Below are positions 7,792 through 17,038 of a stretch of 30,985 nucleotides of DNA, piece by piece. This DNA is from Brevundimonas sp. UBA4609 (GTDB lineage: Bacteria > Pseudomonadota > Alphaproteobacteria > Caulobacterales > Caulobacteraceae). The notes under the pieces are model-generated. The model worked only from the letters and a program-made list of their open reading frames with translations. It searched no databases and had not been told where the DNA came from. Within the stretch, counting starts at the first letter, position 1, and each line of letters opens with the position of its first letter. The translations under genes and the position numbers were made by a program. The DNA lies in assembly GCA_002386585.1 (NCBI GenBank), contig DGIZ01000227.1, positions 805 through 31,789 on the forward strand, given 5' to 3'.

Positions 7792-9036
7792 TCAGCGCCG
7801 GAAGACGCCGACCAGTTCGATATGCGTCGACCAGATGAACTGATCGATCGGCGTGACCTTCTCGAGCCGGAAACCGGCGTCGACCAGAACGCGCGCGTCG
7901 CGAGCGAAGGTCTGGGGATTGCAGGATACGCCGACGATGACCGAGGCCTTGGTCCCGGGAAGTTGCTGCGTCTGCTCCAGGGCGCCCGCGCGCGGCGGAT
8001 CAAGGACGATGGCCTCGCATCCCTTCAGGTCGTAGGGCGATAGAGGACGACGGAACAGATCGCGCGCCTGGGCCTCGATTCCTTTCAGCCCCTGCGCCGT
8101 GCTGACCCCCGCTTTCAGTGCGGCGATGGAGGCGGCGGCGGAATCGGCCGCCGTGACGCTGGCGACCTCGGCCAGCGGAAAGGTGAAGGTTCCCGCGCCG
8201 CAGAACAGGTCGGCGACCTTCCTGGCCCCCCTCACCGCCTCGACGGCGCGTTCAACCATGGCGGCCTCGGCGGCCGGCGACGCTTGCAGGAAGGCGCCCG
8301 GCGGCAAGGGCACGGACGCCCGTCCGAACCGAACGCGAGGCTGACGCGCCATCACCAGCGTATCGCCGTCCAGGCTGAGGCGCGCCAGATCCGCTTCGGC
8401 TGCCGCCGCAATGGCGAGCGCCAGCTGGTCGCCGTTCAGGCCGCCGGAACGCTTCTCCACCCCCGTCACATCGACGTCCAGACCACTGTCGGTCAGGGTG
8501 ACGCGCAGGGTCGGCGCCGACTTGGGATGACCCAGGAAAGGCGCCGCGACCTTGGCGAGCGCCGGCAGAGCCGCCGTCAGAAGCGGGTCCGACAACGGAC
8601 AATCCGTAAGCTCCACTACCCGCCACGACTTGCGCGCCTTGAAGCCCAAGATGACTCGCCCGTCCGGCCCCTGGCGCGCGTGCAACGCCAGGCGTCGGCG
8701 ACTGGCGAGGGGCGTGGCCACCGTCGCCTCGATCTCGGTTTCCAGCCCTTCGCGCGCCAGGGTCTGGAGCACCACCTCGCGCTTCCAGTTCAGGTAGGGC
8801 GCGTCGGCCCAGTGCTGCAACGGCGCGACGCCGCATTCGGCATAGGTTTGCGAGTGAATCGGACGCCGTTCGGGACTGGCCTCGATCAACTCGAATCGCT
8901 CGGCCCGCCCGCCCGTGACCTCGGCCGCGATCACCTCGCCCGGCAAGGCGCCCGGTACGAAGACCGGGCCGTCGGCGGTGTCGGCGATCCCGTCGCCCTG
9001 ATGGCCCATGCGGGCGATGGTCAGCGTCTGCGTCAT
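7792..9036 (-). CDS. Class I SAM-dependent RNA (uracil-C5) methyltransferase, TrmA/RlmD family
   Basis: A 414-residue protein of the RNA m5U methyltransferase family (E. coli RlmD/RumA, RlmC, TrmA). An N-terminal TRAM-like domain (about 1-55) is followed by a central domain and a C-terminal Rossmann methyltransferase fold. Seen directly: SAM-binding ADLFCGAGTFTFPLA (275-289), LDPPRAGA (345-352), and the catalytic nucleophile in VSCNPQTFARD, with Cys372. The family methylates C5 of specific uridines in rRNA or tRNA through a covalent Cys-uracil adduct. The Fe-S cluster region is unusual: where RlmD-type proteins have C-x5-C-G-G-C plus a later Cys, this protein has only Cys68 (in ECGVAPLQHW) and Cys146 (in TDCPLSDP). 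Two of the four usual ligands are therefore absent. Which uridine is modified cannot be told from sequence. Confidence 0.88.
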   Translation of the reverse strand: MTQTLTIARMGHQGDGIADTADGPVFVPGALPGEVIAAEVTGGRAERFELIEASPERRPIHSQTYAECGVAPLQHWADAPYLNWKREVVLQTLAREGLETEIEATVATPLASRRRLALHARQGPDGRVILGFKARKSWRVVELTDCPLSDPLLTAALPALAKVAAPFLGHPKSAPTLRVTLTDSGLDVDVTGVEKRSGGLNGDQLALAIAAAAEADLARLSLDGDTLVMARQPRVRFGRASVPLPPGAFLQASPAAEAAMVERAVEAVRGARKVADLFCGAGTFTFPLAEVASVTAADSAAASIAALKAGVSTAQGLKGIEAQARDLFRRPLSPYDLKGCEAIVLDPPRAGALEQTQQLPGTKASVIVGVSCNPQTFARDARVLVDAGFRLEKVTPIDQFIWSTHIELVGVFRR

Positions 9037-9189
9037 GCGGCGGCTTCTAACGGTTTCCGCGCGAAAATCGAAACATGAACGAAGATGAACGACGCGATCA
9101 AAAGCCGTTCAGCTTCGCGGCCCTATCAATGGCTGCAACAGACGGCGACCTGACCCGTTCAGAGAACGTCCGTCGAAGGAACAGAAACG

Positions 9190-9834
9190 ATGATCGCTCT
9201 CATCTCGAAAAAAGCCTCGGTCGCCGCCATCGCCGCCCTGGCCTGCGCCTCGGCTGTCGCCCTGCCCGGCGTCGCCTCGGCCCAGAGCTACGGCTACGAC
9301 TATCCGCCCGCCTACGGCTATGGAAACAGCGGCTACGGCCAGGGGACCTATTACGACCCCTGCGTGCGTGATCAGCGCCAGCGCGCCACGACCGGCGGCC
9401 TTCTGGGCGCCGCGATCGGCGCCGTCGCCGGCTCCCAGATGGCGGCTCGCGGCCGCCGCACCGAAGGCAGCGCTCTGGGCGGTGTCCTGGGCGCCGCGAT
9501 CGGCGCCGGCGTGGGCAACAGCTCGGCCGCCTGCGACAGCCGTTATCGCCGCGACGCCAACTATGGCTATCAGGGAACCTACGTCCCGCCTGCCTATGGT
9601 TACGACAACCGAGGCTATGACAATCGCAGCTATGACTACGATCGTCGCTATGACGACCGTCGCGATAGCTACGACTATTACCGGGACTATCCCGATACCT
9701 ACGCCTCCACGCCCCGCGACGCCGATCAGTGCCGCCTGGCCGAGAGCAACATCCGTCTTCCCGACGGTCGCATGGAGACGCGCTACGTGCGCACCTGCAT
9801 GGACCAATCGGGCCGTTATCGCGTCGTCGATTAA
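9190..9834 (+). CDS. Secreted glycine-zipper protein with Tyr/Asp-rich region
   Basis: A 214-residue envelope protein. The ATG at 9190 has AAGGA nine bases upstream. Residues 1-31 form a Sec signal peptide (cleavage after VASA). Residues about 68-110 carry two GGLLGAAIGA-like segments: the glycine-zipper two-helix domain found in the 17-kDa surface antigen (Rickettsia) and SlyB-like families, which inserts into or associates with the outer membrane. On both sides are tyrosine-rich stretches; residues 133-170 are a run of degenerate Y-D-x-R/N-x-Y units. Cysteines at 58, 115, 181 and 203 could form two disulfides. No lipobox is present. It is divergent from the RNA methyltransferase gene across a 153-base gap in which I see no confident promoter. 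Function is unknown beyond an envelope role. Confidence 0.82.
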   Translation: MIALISKKASVAAIAALACASAVALPGVASAQSYGYDYPPAYGYGNSGYGQGTYYDPCVRDQRQRATTGGLLGAAIGAVAGSQMAARGRRTEGSALGGVLGAAIGAGVGNSSAACDSRYRRDANYGYQGTYVPPAYGYDNRGYDNRSYDYDRRYDDRRDSYDYYRDYPDTYASTPRDADQCRLAESNIRLPDGRMETRYVRTCMDQSGRYRVVD

Positions 9835-9866
9835 GTTTCAGCCCCCCTGTCAATCGACGATGTGAA

Positions 9867-9894
9867 GAGGGCCGCCGGATCACCGGCGGCCCTC
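9867..9894. terminator. Perfect 12-bp hairpin between convergent genes
   Basis: GAGGGCCGCCGG (9867-9878) and its exact reverse complement (9883-9894) flank a 4-base ATCA loop. It lies between the ends of the glycine-zipper gene and tlyA, so it probably ends transcription from both sides. There is no strong T tract on either side, so efficiency is uncertain. Confidence 0.65.
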
Positions 9895-9907
9895 AAATCG
9901 TTCGGGC

Positions 9908-10633
9908 TCAGGCCTTGCGCGCCCAGAGCAGGAACTCGACATTGCCGTCGCCGCCGGTGATGGGGCTGTCAGCGACCTCGCGCACGGTCCAACCGCTCTC
10001 CTCCAGCCATTCGCGCACCCCGGCCACGGCGGCGGCGTGCGCCACAGGATCCTTGACCACGCCCTTCTTGCCGACCGCCTTGGGACCATCCGCCTCGAAC
10101 TGAGGCTTCACAAGCGTGATCAGATCCGCCTCCGGCTCCGCCAGATCAAGGGCTGCGGGCAGCACCTTCGAAAGGCTGATGAAGCTGGCGTCGCAGACGA
10201 TCAGCGACAGCGTCTCGGTGATCAGGGCCGTGGTCAGGTGGCGTGCGTCGGTCTTCTCCAGATTCACGACACGCGGATCGGCGGCGACCGAGGGATGCAG
10301 CTGCCCTGTGCCGACATCCACGGCGAAAACCCGCGCCGCGCCGCGATCCAGACAGACCTCGGTGAAGCCGCCGGTCGAGGCGCCGACATCCAGCACCACG
10401 CGCCCCTCAATTGCGACCGGCCACAGATCCAGCGCGTGCGCCAGCTTCAAGGCGCCCCGACCGACCCAGGGATGGGCGGCCTCGGCCTCAATGACGGCGT
10501 TTTCCGCGACCTTTTCGGAAGGCTTGGCGACGACGCGGCCGTCCGCCCTCACCCGCCCCGCCTCGATGGCGGCGCGGGCGCGGGCGCGACTGTCGAAGAC
10601 GCCGCGCGCGACGAGAAGCTGGTCGATCCTCAC
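9908..10633 (-). CDS. tlyA: TlyA-family rRNA methyltransferase
   Basis: A 241-residue protein with an N-terminal S4 RNA-binding domain (about 1-60; MRIDQLLVARGVFDSRARAR is typical) and a C-terminal FtsJ-like Rossmann methyltransferase domain, with the SAM-binding motif VLDVGASTGGFTEVCL at about 80-95. By family it is a 2'-O-methyltransferase acting on 16S and/or 23S rRNA; some TlyA proteins have also been called hemolysins, a label I would not use. The start is GTG at 10633: no earlier start is possible without losing the canonical S4 start, and it follows the valS stop by three bases, so it is probably translated from the valS transcript. Length is normal for the family. Confidence 0.88.
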   Translation of the reverse strand: MRIDQLLVARGVFDSRARARAAIEAGRVRADGRVVAKPSEKVAENAVIEAEAAHPWVGRGALKLAHALDLWPVAIEGRVVLDVGASTGGFTEVCLDRGAARVFAVDVGTGQLHPSVAADPRVVNLEKTDARHLTTALITETLSLIVCDASFISLSKVLPAALDLAEPEADLITLVKPQFEADGPKAVGKKGVVKDPVAHAAAVAGVREWLEESGWTVREVADSPITGGDGNVEFLLWARKA

Positions 10634-10636
10634 GCC

Positions 10637-13384
10637 TTACAGGGTTTCCAGCCGCTTCAGCGCGGCCTGCAGCCGGGCCTTACCCTCTTCGGCTTCAGCC
10701 AGTTTGGCGCGCTGTTCCTCGACCACTTCGGCGGCGGCGCGGGCGACGAAGTTGGGGTTGCCCAGCTTCTTGTTCACATGGCCGATATCAGCGTCGAAGA
10801 CGGCGATCTCCTTTTCCAGACGCACACGTTCGGCGTCCAGATCGATGATCCCGGCCAACGACAGGGCGACCGTCGCCCCGCCCGAGACGAAGGTCACCGC
10901 CCCGGCGGGCGCGGCCTCGGCCACGGCGACCTCGGACACGCGGCCCAGGGTCAGGATCAGGTCGCGGTGACGCGCGATGCGTTCAGCCGTGGCCGCGTCC
11001 GGGGCGACAAAGGCGAGCGGCGGCTTGGCCGAAGGCGGCACGTTCATCTCGGCCCGCAGCGCGCGGATTTCGCCGATCAGATCGACCAGCCAGCCGATCT
11101 CTGCCTCGGCGTCCGTATCCACGAAGACGTCCGGCAGCACCGGCCACGTCTCGCCCATCAGCAAACCGTCGCGCGCCGGGCCTTCCCTGCCCAGTTCGGC
11201 CCACAGCTCCTCGGTGATGTAGGGCATGACCGGGTGCAGCAGCTTCAGCGTCTGATCGATGGTCCAGGCGGTCATGGCGCGGGTCTCGGCCTTGGCGGCT
11301 TCGTCCGAACCGTTGAACACCGGCTTGGCCAGTTCCAGATACCAGTCGCAGAAGACGTTCCAGATGAAGCGGTACAGGGCGCCCGCTGCATCATCGAAGC
11401 GGCCGCCTTCGATGGCGTCCGAGACCTGACGCTCGGCCTTGGTCAGCTCGCCGCGAATCCAGCGGTTGATCGTCTGCTGCACGTCTGCGGGGTCGAAGCC
11501 CTCGACGCGGCGCGCTTCGTTCATCTGGCTGAAGCGGGCGGCGTTCCACAGCTTGGTGCCGAAATTGCGATAACCTTCAATGCGCTGCTTCGAAAGTTTG
11601 ATGTCACGCGTGCCCGACAAGATCGCCATGGTGAAGCGCAAGGGGTCGGCGCCCAGTTCGTCGATGATGTTCAGCGGGTCGATGACGTTGCCCTTGGACT
11701 TCGACATCTTCTGGCCCTTCTCGTCGCGGACCAGACCGTTGATGATGACGCGCTTGAACGGGACTTCTCCGTCCATGAAGTGCAGGCCCATCATCATCAT
11801 CCGGGCGACCCAGAAGAAGATGATGTCCGCCGCCGTGACCAGATCGCTGGTCGGATAGAAGCGCTCCAGATCCTCGGTCTTTTCCGGCCAGCCCATGGTC
11901 GAGAACGGCCACAGGGCGGAACTGAACCAGGTGTCCAGAACGTCCTCGTCCTGGGTCAGCACGACCTCGGAATCATAGTCCGACAATGCCTGCTCGCGGG
12001 CGTCCTCTTCCGTCTCGGCGACGTAGATCTCGCCGTTCGGTCCGTACCAGGCCGGGATGCGGTGGCCCCACCACAGCTGGCGCGAGATGCACCACGGCTC
12101 GATGTTGCGCAGCCATTCGAAGTAGATCTTCTCATAGGACTTCGGCTCGAAGACGGTCGCGCCCTCCTCGACCGCCTTCAGGGCGGGCTGGGCCATGACC
12201 TTGGCGTCGACGTACCACTGGTCCGTCATCCACGGCTCGATGACGACGCCCGAACGGTCGCCGTGCGGGACCATGTGCTTGGTCTTCTCGATCTCGCGCA
12301 ACCAGCCTTCTTCCTCGGCGCGGGCGACGATGGCCTTGCGAGCGGCGAAGCGGTCCATGCCTTCGTATTCGGCGGGCACATCGGGCGTGTCGGCGGCGGT
12401 GATCCGGCCGAAGGCGTCCATCACGTTCAGGGCTTCAAGTCCCGCACGCTTTCCGACGCCGAAGTCGTTGAAATCATGGGCGGGCGTAATCTTCACCGCG
12501 CCCGAACCCTTGGTCGGGTCGGCGTAGTCGTCGGCGACGATCGGAATGCGGCGGCCAGTGATCGGCAGGGTCACGAACTTGCCGACCAGACCCTTGTAGC
12601 GTTCGTCCTCTGGGTGAACGGCCACGCCGGTGTCGCCCAGCATGGTCTCCGGCCGGGTCGTCGCCACGACGATGAAGTCGCGCGTCTCGAACTCGGTCGC
12701 CTTGCCGTCCTCGTCGAAGGCGACCGGGTGCTCATAGGTCACGCCGTCCGACAGGCGATAGGCGAAGTGCCAATAGGCGCCGTCGACCTCTTTCTGCTCG
12801 ACCTCAAGGTCCGAGATGGCGGTCTGGAAATGCGGGTCCCAGTTCACCAGCCGTTTGTCACGATAGATCAGGCCGTCCTTGTGCAACTGGACGAAGACCT
12901 TGCGAACGGCGGCGTTCAAGCCTTCGTCCAGCGTGAAGCGTTCGCGCGACCAGTCGCAGGACGAGCCCAGACGGCGCAGTTGGCGCACGATGGTCCCGCC
13001 GGATTCGGCCTTCCACTCCCACACCTTCTCGATGAAGGCGTCCCGGCCCATGTCGCGGCGGCCGATGTTGCCCTCAGCCGCCAGCTTGCGCTCGACCACC
13101 ATCTGGGTGGCGATGCCTGCGTGGTCAGTGCCGGGCAGCCACAGGACGGCCTTGCCCTTCATGCGGTGATAGCGGGCCAGAATGTCCTGAAGCGTGTTGT
13201 TCAGGGCGTGGCCGATGTGCAGGCTGCCCGTTACGTTCGGCGGCGGAATGACGATCGAATAGGCATCGGCGGCGCCGTCGGTCGGCTTGGCCGCGCGCGG
13301 AGCAAACAGGCCGCTGTCCTCCCATTGGGCATAGATGCGCGGCTCGGCGGCCTTGGGTTCGAACGTCTTCTCAAGCATGGTCAT
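10637..13384 (-). CDS. valS: Valine--tRNA ligase
   Basis: A 915-residue class I aminoacyl-tRNA synthetase that charges tRNA-Val. The HIGH motif is H56-I-G-H59 (in VTGSLHIGHALNN) and the KMSKS motif is near residue 558 (GQKMSKSKGN). Between them lies the CP1 editing domain (VATTRPETMLGDTGVAVHPE), which clears mischarged threonine. The tail (about 845-915) is the coiled-coil arm typical of ValRS (VRLEKEIAVFDADI and following). The frame is open 31 codons further upstream, but ATG 13384, preceded by GGGGA, gives the standard length; ATG 13378 is a close alternative. It is followed at once by tlyA. Its leader starts just after the terminator of the R-M gene, so it should have its own promoter, which I cannot point to with confidence. 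Confidence 0.96.
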   Translation of the reverse strand: MTMLEKTFEPKAAEPRIYAQWEDSGLFAPRAAKPTDGAADAYSIVIPPPNVTGSLHIGHALNNTLQDILARYHRMKGKAVLWLPGTDHAGIATQMVVERKLAAEGNIGRRDMGRDAFIEKVWEWKAESGGTIVRQLRRLGSSCDWSRERFTLDEGLNAAVRKVFVQLHKDGLIYRDKRLVNWDPHFQTAISDLEVEQKEVDGAYWHFAYRLSDGVTYEHPVAFDEDGKATEFETRDFIVVATTRPETMLGDTGVAVHPEDERYKGLVGKFVTLPITGRRIPIVADDYADPTKGSGAVKITPAHDFNDFGVGKRAGLEALNVMDAFGRITAADTPDVPAEYEGMDRFAARKAIVARAEEEGWLREIEKTKHMVPHGDRSGVVIEPWMTDQWYVDAKVMAQPALKAVEEGATVFEPKSYEKIYFEWLRNIEPWCISRQLWWGHRIPAWYGPNGEIYVAETEEDAREQALSDYDSEVVLTQDEDVLDTWFSSALWPFSTMGWPEKTEDLERFYPTSDLVTAADIIFFWVARMMMMGLHFMDGEVPFKRVIINGLVRDEKGQKMSKSKGNVIDPLNIIDELGADPLRFTMAILSGTRDIKLSKQRIEGYRNFGTKLWNAARFSQMNEARRVEGFDPADVQQTINRWIRGELTKAERQVSDAIEGGRFDDAAGALYRFIWNVFCDWYLELAKPVFNGSDEAAKAETRAMTAWTIDQTLKLLHPVMPYITEELWAELGREGPARDGLLMGETWPVLPDVFVDTDAEAEIGWLVDLIGEIRALRAEMNVPPSAKPPLAFVAPDAATAERIARHRDLILTLGRVSEVAVAEAAPAGAVTFVSGGATVALSLAGIIDLDAERVRLEKEIAVFDADIGHVNKKLGNPNFVARAAAEVVEEQRAKLAEAEEGKARLQAALKRLETL

Positions 13385-13449
13385 CTCGTTTCCCCGAGGC
13401 GTCGCGCGAATGCGCCGCCGATCGGGGTTGGAATTCTTCGGTAAAGCAA

Positions 13450-13474
13450 AGGGCGGTCCCGCCGGAACCGCCCT
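13450..13474 (-). terminator. Intrinsic terminator after the R-M gene
   Basis: On the minus strand an 8-base stem (13474-13467 with 13457-13450) around a 9-base loop leads directly into TTTGCTTT. It lies 42 bases past the stop codon of the restriction-modification gene and upstream of valS, so it insulates valS from read-through. Confidence 0.65.
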
Positions 13475-13515
13475 CATGTGACTTAATGATCGCCGCGCCC
13501 GACGGCTAGGTCAAA

Positions 13516-16500
13516 TCAGTGACGCCGCGGTGAGAACCAACCGTCGTCCGTCCGCTGAACCGACCCCGCCACCGCCAGGACCGCCAGGGTCTGCTCGATC
13601 CGGTCCGTCTTGCGACGGTCGATCCGACCATCGAAGCGGCGCGCCAGTTCAAGAGGCTGTAGCGGCCGGCCTTCGCGGCGCAGTTCTTCCAGCAGCACGC
13701 CGGCCAGGACTGCGGGCGCTTCGGGCAAGGGCTTGCGCGCGTTCACCTTGTCGAGCGACGCCTCGATCTGCACGGCGCGCGCGGACGCCTTGATCCGGCC
13801 GGCTTGATAAGTCGGGCGCAAAAATTGGATTTCGCCCCTCTCCTCTTGAACCCGCCGCGCACGATTCAACTCCAGCAGGGCGCCGAGCGCCGCCTGATCC
13901 GTCATGGCGTCGCGCCACCCGTAAGCCGACGCCACCTGCTGATCCAGTCGTTGGTGCAGATGGTGCAGCAAGCCGACCTGGCCGCGATCATAGATATCGC
14001 GCTCGGCGGTCGTCAGTTCTCCGCCCTCCTGAAGGCGGTGTCGGACATTGTAGAGCCCGGTCATGGCCAGGTCTTCGTGCCTACCCAGCACCTGGCGACG
14101 ACGTTCGTCGATCTCCTCAGCCAAGGCGCCGACCTCCAAGCCTGCGGTGCTGTTGAGATCAGGAAAGGGAAAGGCGTCAAAACAGGCCTTCTTGTTATAG
14201 ACCGGCCGATCTTCCAGCTGCCCGCCCCGCGCCAGGGCCCACAGACCATGCAGTCGCGATGACAGCACGCCCAGGATGCGAGGATCATCAGAGGCGACCG
14301 CGATCAGAGCATTGTCCGGCAGGATGTCAGCGTCCAGAAAACGGAACCACCGATGCTTGGCCGTCTCTACCGTGGCGATATAGCGGGACAATCCTTCCAG
14401 CGCCGGGCGGAACTCGCTGCGCGGTTCGCCGAACATCCACCAGTTGTCGCGATAGGTCGCGCGGTTGTTGCGGTCGCGCTCGGGCTTCACGCTCTCCAGC
14501 AGATGCTGGAAGATCGCAGGGTGGCGGCGGCGCGCCTCCTCCTCGGTCCAGCCGAACAGATCGATCACCTTCACACCGCGCGATCGTGACGCCAGGTCGC
14601 GTCCATTGCGATAGGCGCGGATCGGACTGTCCGCCTCATCGCCAGAAGCCGCCAGCAGTTGCTCGGCCTTTTCCGGCGACACCATGAAGCCCGGACCGTG
14701 CAGCTTCACTCCCGGCGAGCACAGCAGCGCATTGGCCTTCAGCGATTGCGCCTCGCTGATCGACAGGCCGATGGTCAGGTCCGGCGCGATGTCGCCCCTC
14801 TGTTCATGAAACACGATCTCCGGCGTCTCGCCGTCGCTGACGGTCTCCTCGACAACCGTCAGCAGCCGCCCCTGCCCGTTCGGTTCGCCGCGCTCGGCCA
14901 CCGTCATGGCGATGCGCACATCAGCGCGGTCGACCCCCTTGATCCACGGATGGTCAGGGATGGCGAAGGTCAGCCGCATGGGCGGCCCGCCCTTCAGATG
15001 ATGCTCGAGCACGCGCCGGGAAAAGGTCTGGGTTATGGAGTTGGTGGTGATGAAGCCGAACCGTCTCAGCGTGCTGTCCTTCGTCGTCAGGATCTCGGCC
15101 GCCCGATCCCACCACGCCGTGACCAGATCGGCCGATCGGAACCGCCCCTGCCGCACCCGCCAAAGGGCGTCGACATAGCCGTCGCCCAGCTCCCCGCGTA
15201 CATCCTTGCCGCCGATGAAGGGCGGATTGCCGATGATGAAATGCGCCGCCGGCCATACCGTTGGACGCGGATCAATGTAACGGGCGACCTCCCGCTCTTC
15301 ACGAACCACCGCCGCCGAAAGGCCGCCCCGGCTCAGCTTCCGAGTGTGAGTGACCGGTCGCCCATATCCATCGCGCACGAGCTCTTCGCCAGTCCAGATG
15401 AGCAGCGCATCCGTATGCAGAATGCAGTTGAAGTTGCGCAGGATCGGTTCGGTCGGCTTGGCGTCGCCGGCGTTCCTGAAATGCCATTGCAGATAGCCGA
15501 TCCACATCACCATCTCGGCGATCCAGGCGGCGTGCACGTTCTTCTCCAGCCCCCAGAACTGCTCGGGGCTGATGGTGTGCCCCTGCAGACCGAGCGCCGT
15601 CTGGGCGTCCCCCAGGTCGGTCAGGGCGGTCAGGACCTCGCTCTCGAGATCCTTCATCATATCCATGGCCACATAGAGGAAGTTGCCGGTTCCGCAGGCC
15701 GGATCCAGCACCCGCGTCCCACACAGCTCGCGATGGAATTCGCGCATGGCGCGACGCGCCCGAATGATGTCGCCACGAACATAGTGTCCGACCGCCACCC
15801 CTGCGACAGCCTCCCACTCGGCGCGCAGCGGCTCCATGATCGTGGCCTCGACCAGTCGCCGCACATAGGCCTTGGGCGTATAGTGGGCGCCCAACTCGCC
15901 GCGTTCGGTCGGGTCCAAAGCCTGTTCCAGCAAGGCGCCGAAGATCGCCGGCTCGACCGAGGCCCAGTCGCGCTGGGCGGCGGCGATGAGGGCCTCAAGT
16001 TCGACCTCCGTCACCGGCACGGCGGCCTCTTCCTTGAACAGGCCGCCGTTGAAGCGTCGCAGGTCCTGGCGAACGGCCGAGCAATGGCCGCCGCTGTTCA
16101 TGCGCCGAAAGAAGTCCGCCGCGCTGACATGAAAGCGATCCGCCATCCCGCGATAGCTTTCCAGCAGGTGCAGAAAGCCCCTGTCGTCGATCAATCCGAC
16201 GCTGTCGGCGAACATGGCGAAGATGCATTGCATGACGAACAGGGAGGTGCGCTTGTCCCACGCCGCCCGCGCTACGGTATCGACGCGCCCCCCGGCGTCG
16301 GTCGGCGCCCGCTTGCGGATCGAACGGACCAGCCAGGCCAGTCGCGCCGCGATGTCGCTGGTCACGGCCGCCACATGGTTCGCCGGGTCCAGGCTCATCG
16401 GCTCATCCCAGACCCGGCGCAGACGATCGCGAACCTCAGGATCACGCAGGTCGTCCATGGCGATGCGACAGCGGGCCAGGTCGGGAAAGGGCACATAGCC

Positions 16501-16980
16501 CTTCCCCTGCCGATCGAAGTCGGCCCACAGATGAATGGAGCGGCCCACGTCCACGACGACGATAAAGGGCGGCCATTCGTCCAGCGCCTTGGCGTAGCTC
16601 TCGGCCTGACGCTTGGCGTCCAGCATCAGCCGCTCGATGGCGTCTGGATGCCCCTGCGGCGGCTTGCGTCCTCGACCGTTGAACAGGGCCAGATGCCGTT
16701 GCGGGTCCAGTTCGCCGCCCGGCGCCCGCTTCTGCGACTGCTTGGCCTCGAGCACAAAGGCGCCGCGCCGGTAGCAATCGATGAACCCTCGATGGGCCCC
16801 GCCGTCGTGAAATGAAAACTCCACACGCCGCTCGAAGCAGTAGCCGCGATCTCCGACCGTCTCCTGATCCGGCGCCGCCACTCCGATCAGGGCGCACAGC
16901 TGGCCGATGAAGGTCTGATAGTGCGCACGCTCGCTGATTGTCGCACCGCCCCAGCGCGTGATGAACGCTTCGACATCCAT
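13516..16980 (-). CDS. MmeI-like single-chain restriction-modification enzyme (Type IIG/IIL)
   Basis: A 1154-residue fused endonuclease and DNA adenine methyltransferase. Near the N-terminus is the nuclease motif D68-x9-E78-A-K80 (in FIDCYRRGAFVLEAK), the same D-x9-ExK spacing as in MmeI. A helical linker follows, then the N6-adenine methyltransferase: LGAHYTPKAYV (about 363-373), SAM motif DPACGTGNFLYVA (426-438) and catalytic NPPF (585-588). A target-recognition domain follows, plus a C-terminal extension that makes it longer than MmeI (919 residues). By family it cuts at a fixed distance from its site and protects host DNA by methylating one strand; the recognition sequence cannot be read from the protein. 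All catalytic motifs look intact. The start is ATG 16980 with GGAGA upstream; a GTG at 16995 would add five residues and overlap that ribosome-binding site. No separate R, M or S genes are nearby. The upstream 17005-17040 region is clearly more AT-rich than the surroundings. Confidence 0.87.
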   Translation of the reverse strand: MDVEAFITRWGGATISERAHYQTFIGQLCALIGVAAPDQETVGDRGYCFERRVEFSFHDGGAHRGFIDCYRRGAFVLEAKQSQKRAPGGELDPQRHLALFNGRGRKPPQGHPDAIERLMLDAKRQAESYAKALDEWPPFIVVVDVGRSIHLWADFDRQGKGYVPFPDLARCRIAMDDLRDPEVRDRLRRVWDEPMSLDPANHVAAVTSDIAARLAWLVRSIRKRAPTDAGGRVDTVARAAWDKRTSLFVMQCIFAMFADSVGLIDDRGFLHLLESYRGMADRFHVSAADFFRRMNSGGHCSAVRQDLRRFNGGLFKEEAAVPVTEVELEALIAAAQRDWASVEPAIFGALLEQALDPTERGELGAHYTPKAYVRRLVEATIMEPLRAEWEAVAGVAVGHYVRGDIIRARRAMREFHRELCGTRVLDPACGTGNFLYVAMDMMKDLESEVLTALTDLGDAQTALGLQGHTISPEQFWGLEKNVHAAWIAEMVMWIGYLQWHFRNAGDAKPTEPILRNFNCILHTDALLIWTGEELVRDGYGRPVTHTRKLSRGGLSAAVVREEREVARYIDPRPTVWPAAHFIIGNPPFIGGKDVRGELGDGYVDALWRVRQGRFRSADLVTAWWDRAAEILTTKDSTLRRFGFITTNSITQTFSRRVLEHHLKGGPPMRLTFAIPDHPWIKGVDRADVRIAMTVAERGEPNGQGRLLTVVEETVSDGETPEIVFHEQRGDIAPDLTIGLSISEAQSLKANALLCSPGVKLHGPGFMVSPEKAEQLLAASGDEADSPIRAYRNGRDLASRSRGVKVIDLFGWTEEEARRRHPAIFQHLLESVKPERDRNNRATYRDNWWMFGEPRSEFRPALEGLSRYIATVETAKHRWFRFLDADILPDNALIAVASDDPRILGVLSSRLHGLWALARGGQLEDRPVYNKKACFDAFPFPDLNSTAGLEVGALAEEIDERRRQVLGRHEDLAMTGLYNVRHRLQEGGELTTAERDIYDRGQVGLLHHLHQRLDQQVASAYGWRDAMTDQAALGALLELNRARRVQEERGEIQFLRPTYQAGRIKASARAVQIEASLDKVNARKPLPEAPAVLAGVLLEELRREGRPLQPLELARRFDGRIDRRKTDRIEQTLAVLAVAGSVQRTDDGWFSPRRH

Positions 16981-16982
16981 AG

Positions 16983-17010
16983 ATTGTTCTCCCACCCCTG
17001 AGAGAACAAT
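16983..17010 (-). repeat. Perfect 9-bp inverted repeat at the R-M gene start
   Basis: ATTGTTCTC (16983-16991) and GAGAACAAT (17002-17010) are exact reverse complements separated by 10 bases. In transcript direction the second arm contains the ribosome-binding GGAGA and ends two bases before the ATG at 16980; the first arm overlaps the predicted -10 region. It could be a DNA operator for an autoregulator or an RNA hairpin masking the ribosome-binding site. Confidence 0.7.
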
Positions 17011-17038
17011 ATTAGGTTGAATTATTCTTCAAACACAA
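17009..17038 (-). promoter_or_regulatory. Candidate promoter of the R-M gene
   Basis: On the minus strand TTGTGT (17038-17033) and TAATAT (17014-17009) are 18 bases apart in an AT-rich patch. Transcription would start near 17002, inside the inverted repeat described above, leaving a leader of about 20 bases. Matches are moderate. Confidence 0.4.

Noticed and set aside
9077..9090. GAAC...GAAC pair upstream of the glycine-zipper gene, resembling an SOS box
   Set aside because: The spacing is six, not seven, bases, and the site is not placed in a recognisable promoter.
9157..9167. GTTCAGAGAAC palindrome before the glycine-zipper gene
   Set aside because: Four-base arms are expected by chance in a gap of this size, and it does not match a known operator.
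10037..13444. Very long plus-strand open frame (over 1100 codons) opposite valS
   Set aside because: It is the antisense shadow of valS in high-GC DNA; its translation is low-complexity His/Arg/Gly-rich with no known domain, and valS has every synthetase motif.
14659..16815. Plus-strand frame of 718 codons opposite the R-M gene
   Set aside because: Shadow frame caused by codon-position GC bias; no domain, no ribosome-binding site, and the minus-strand enzyme is clearly real.
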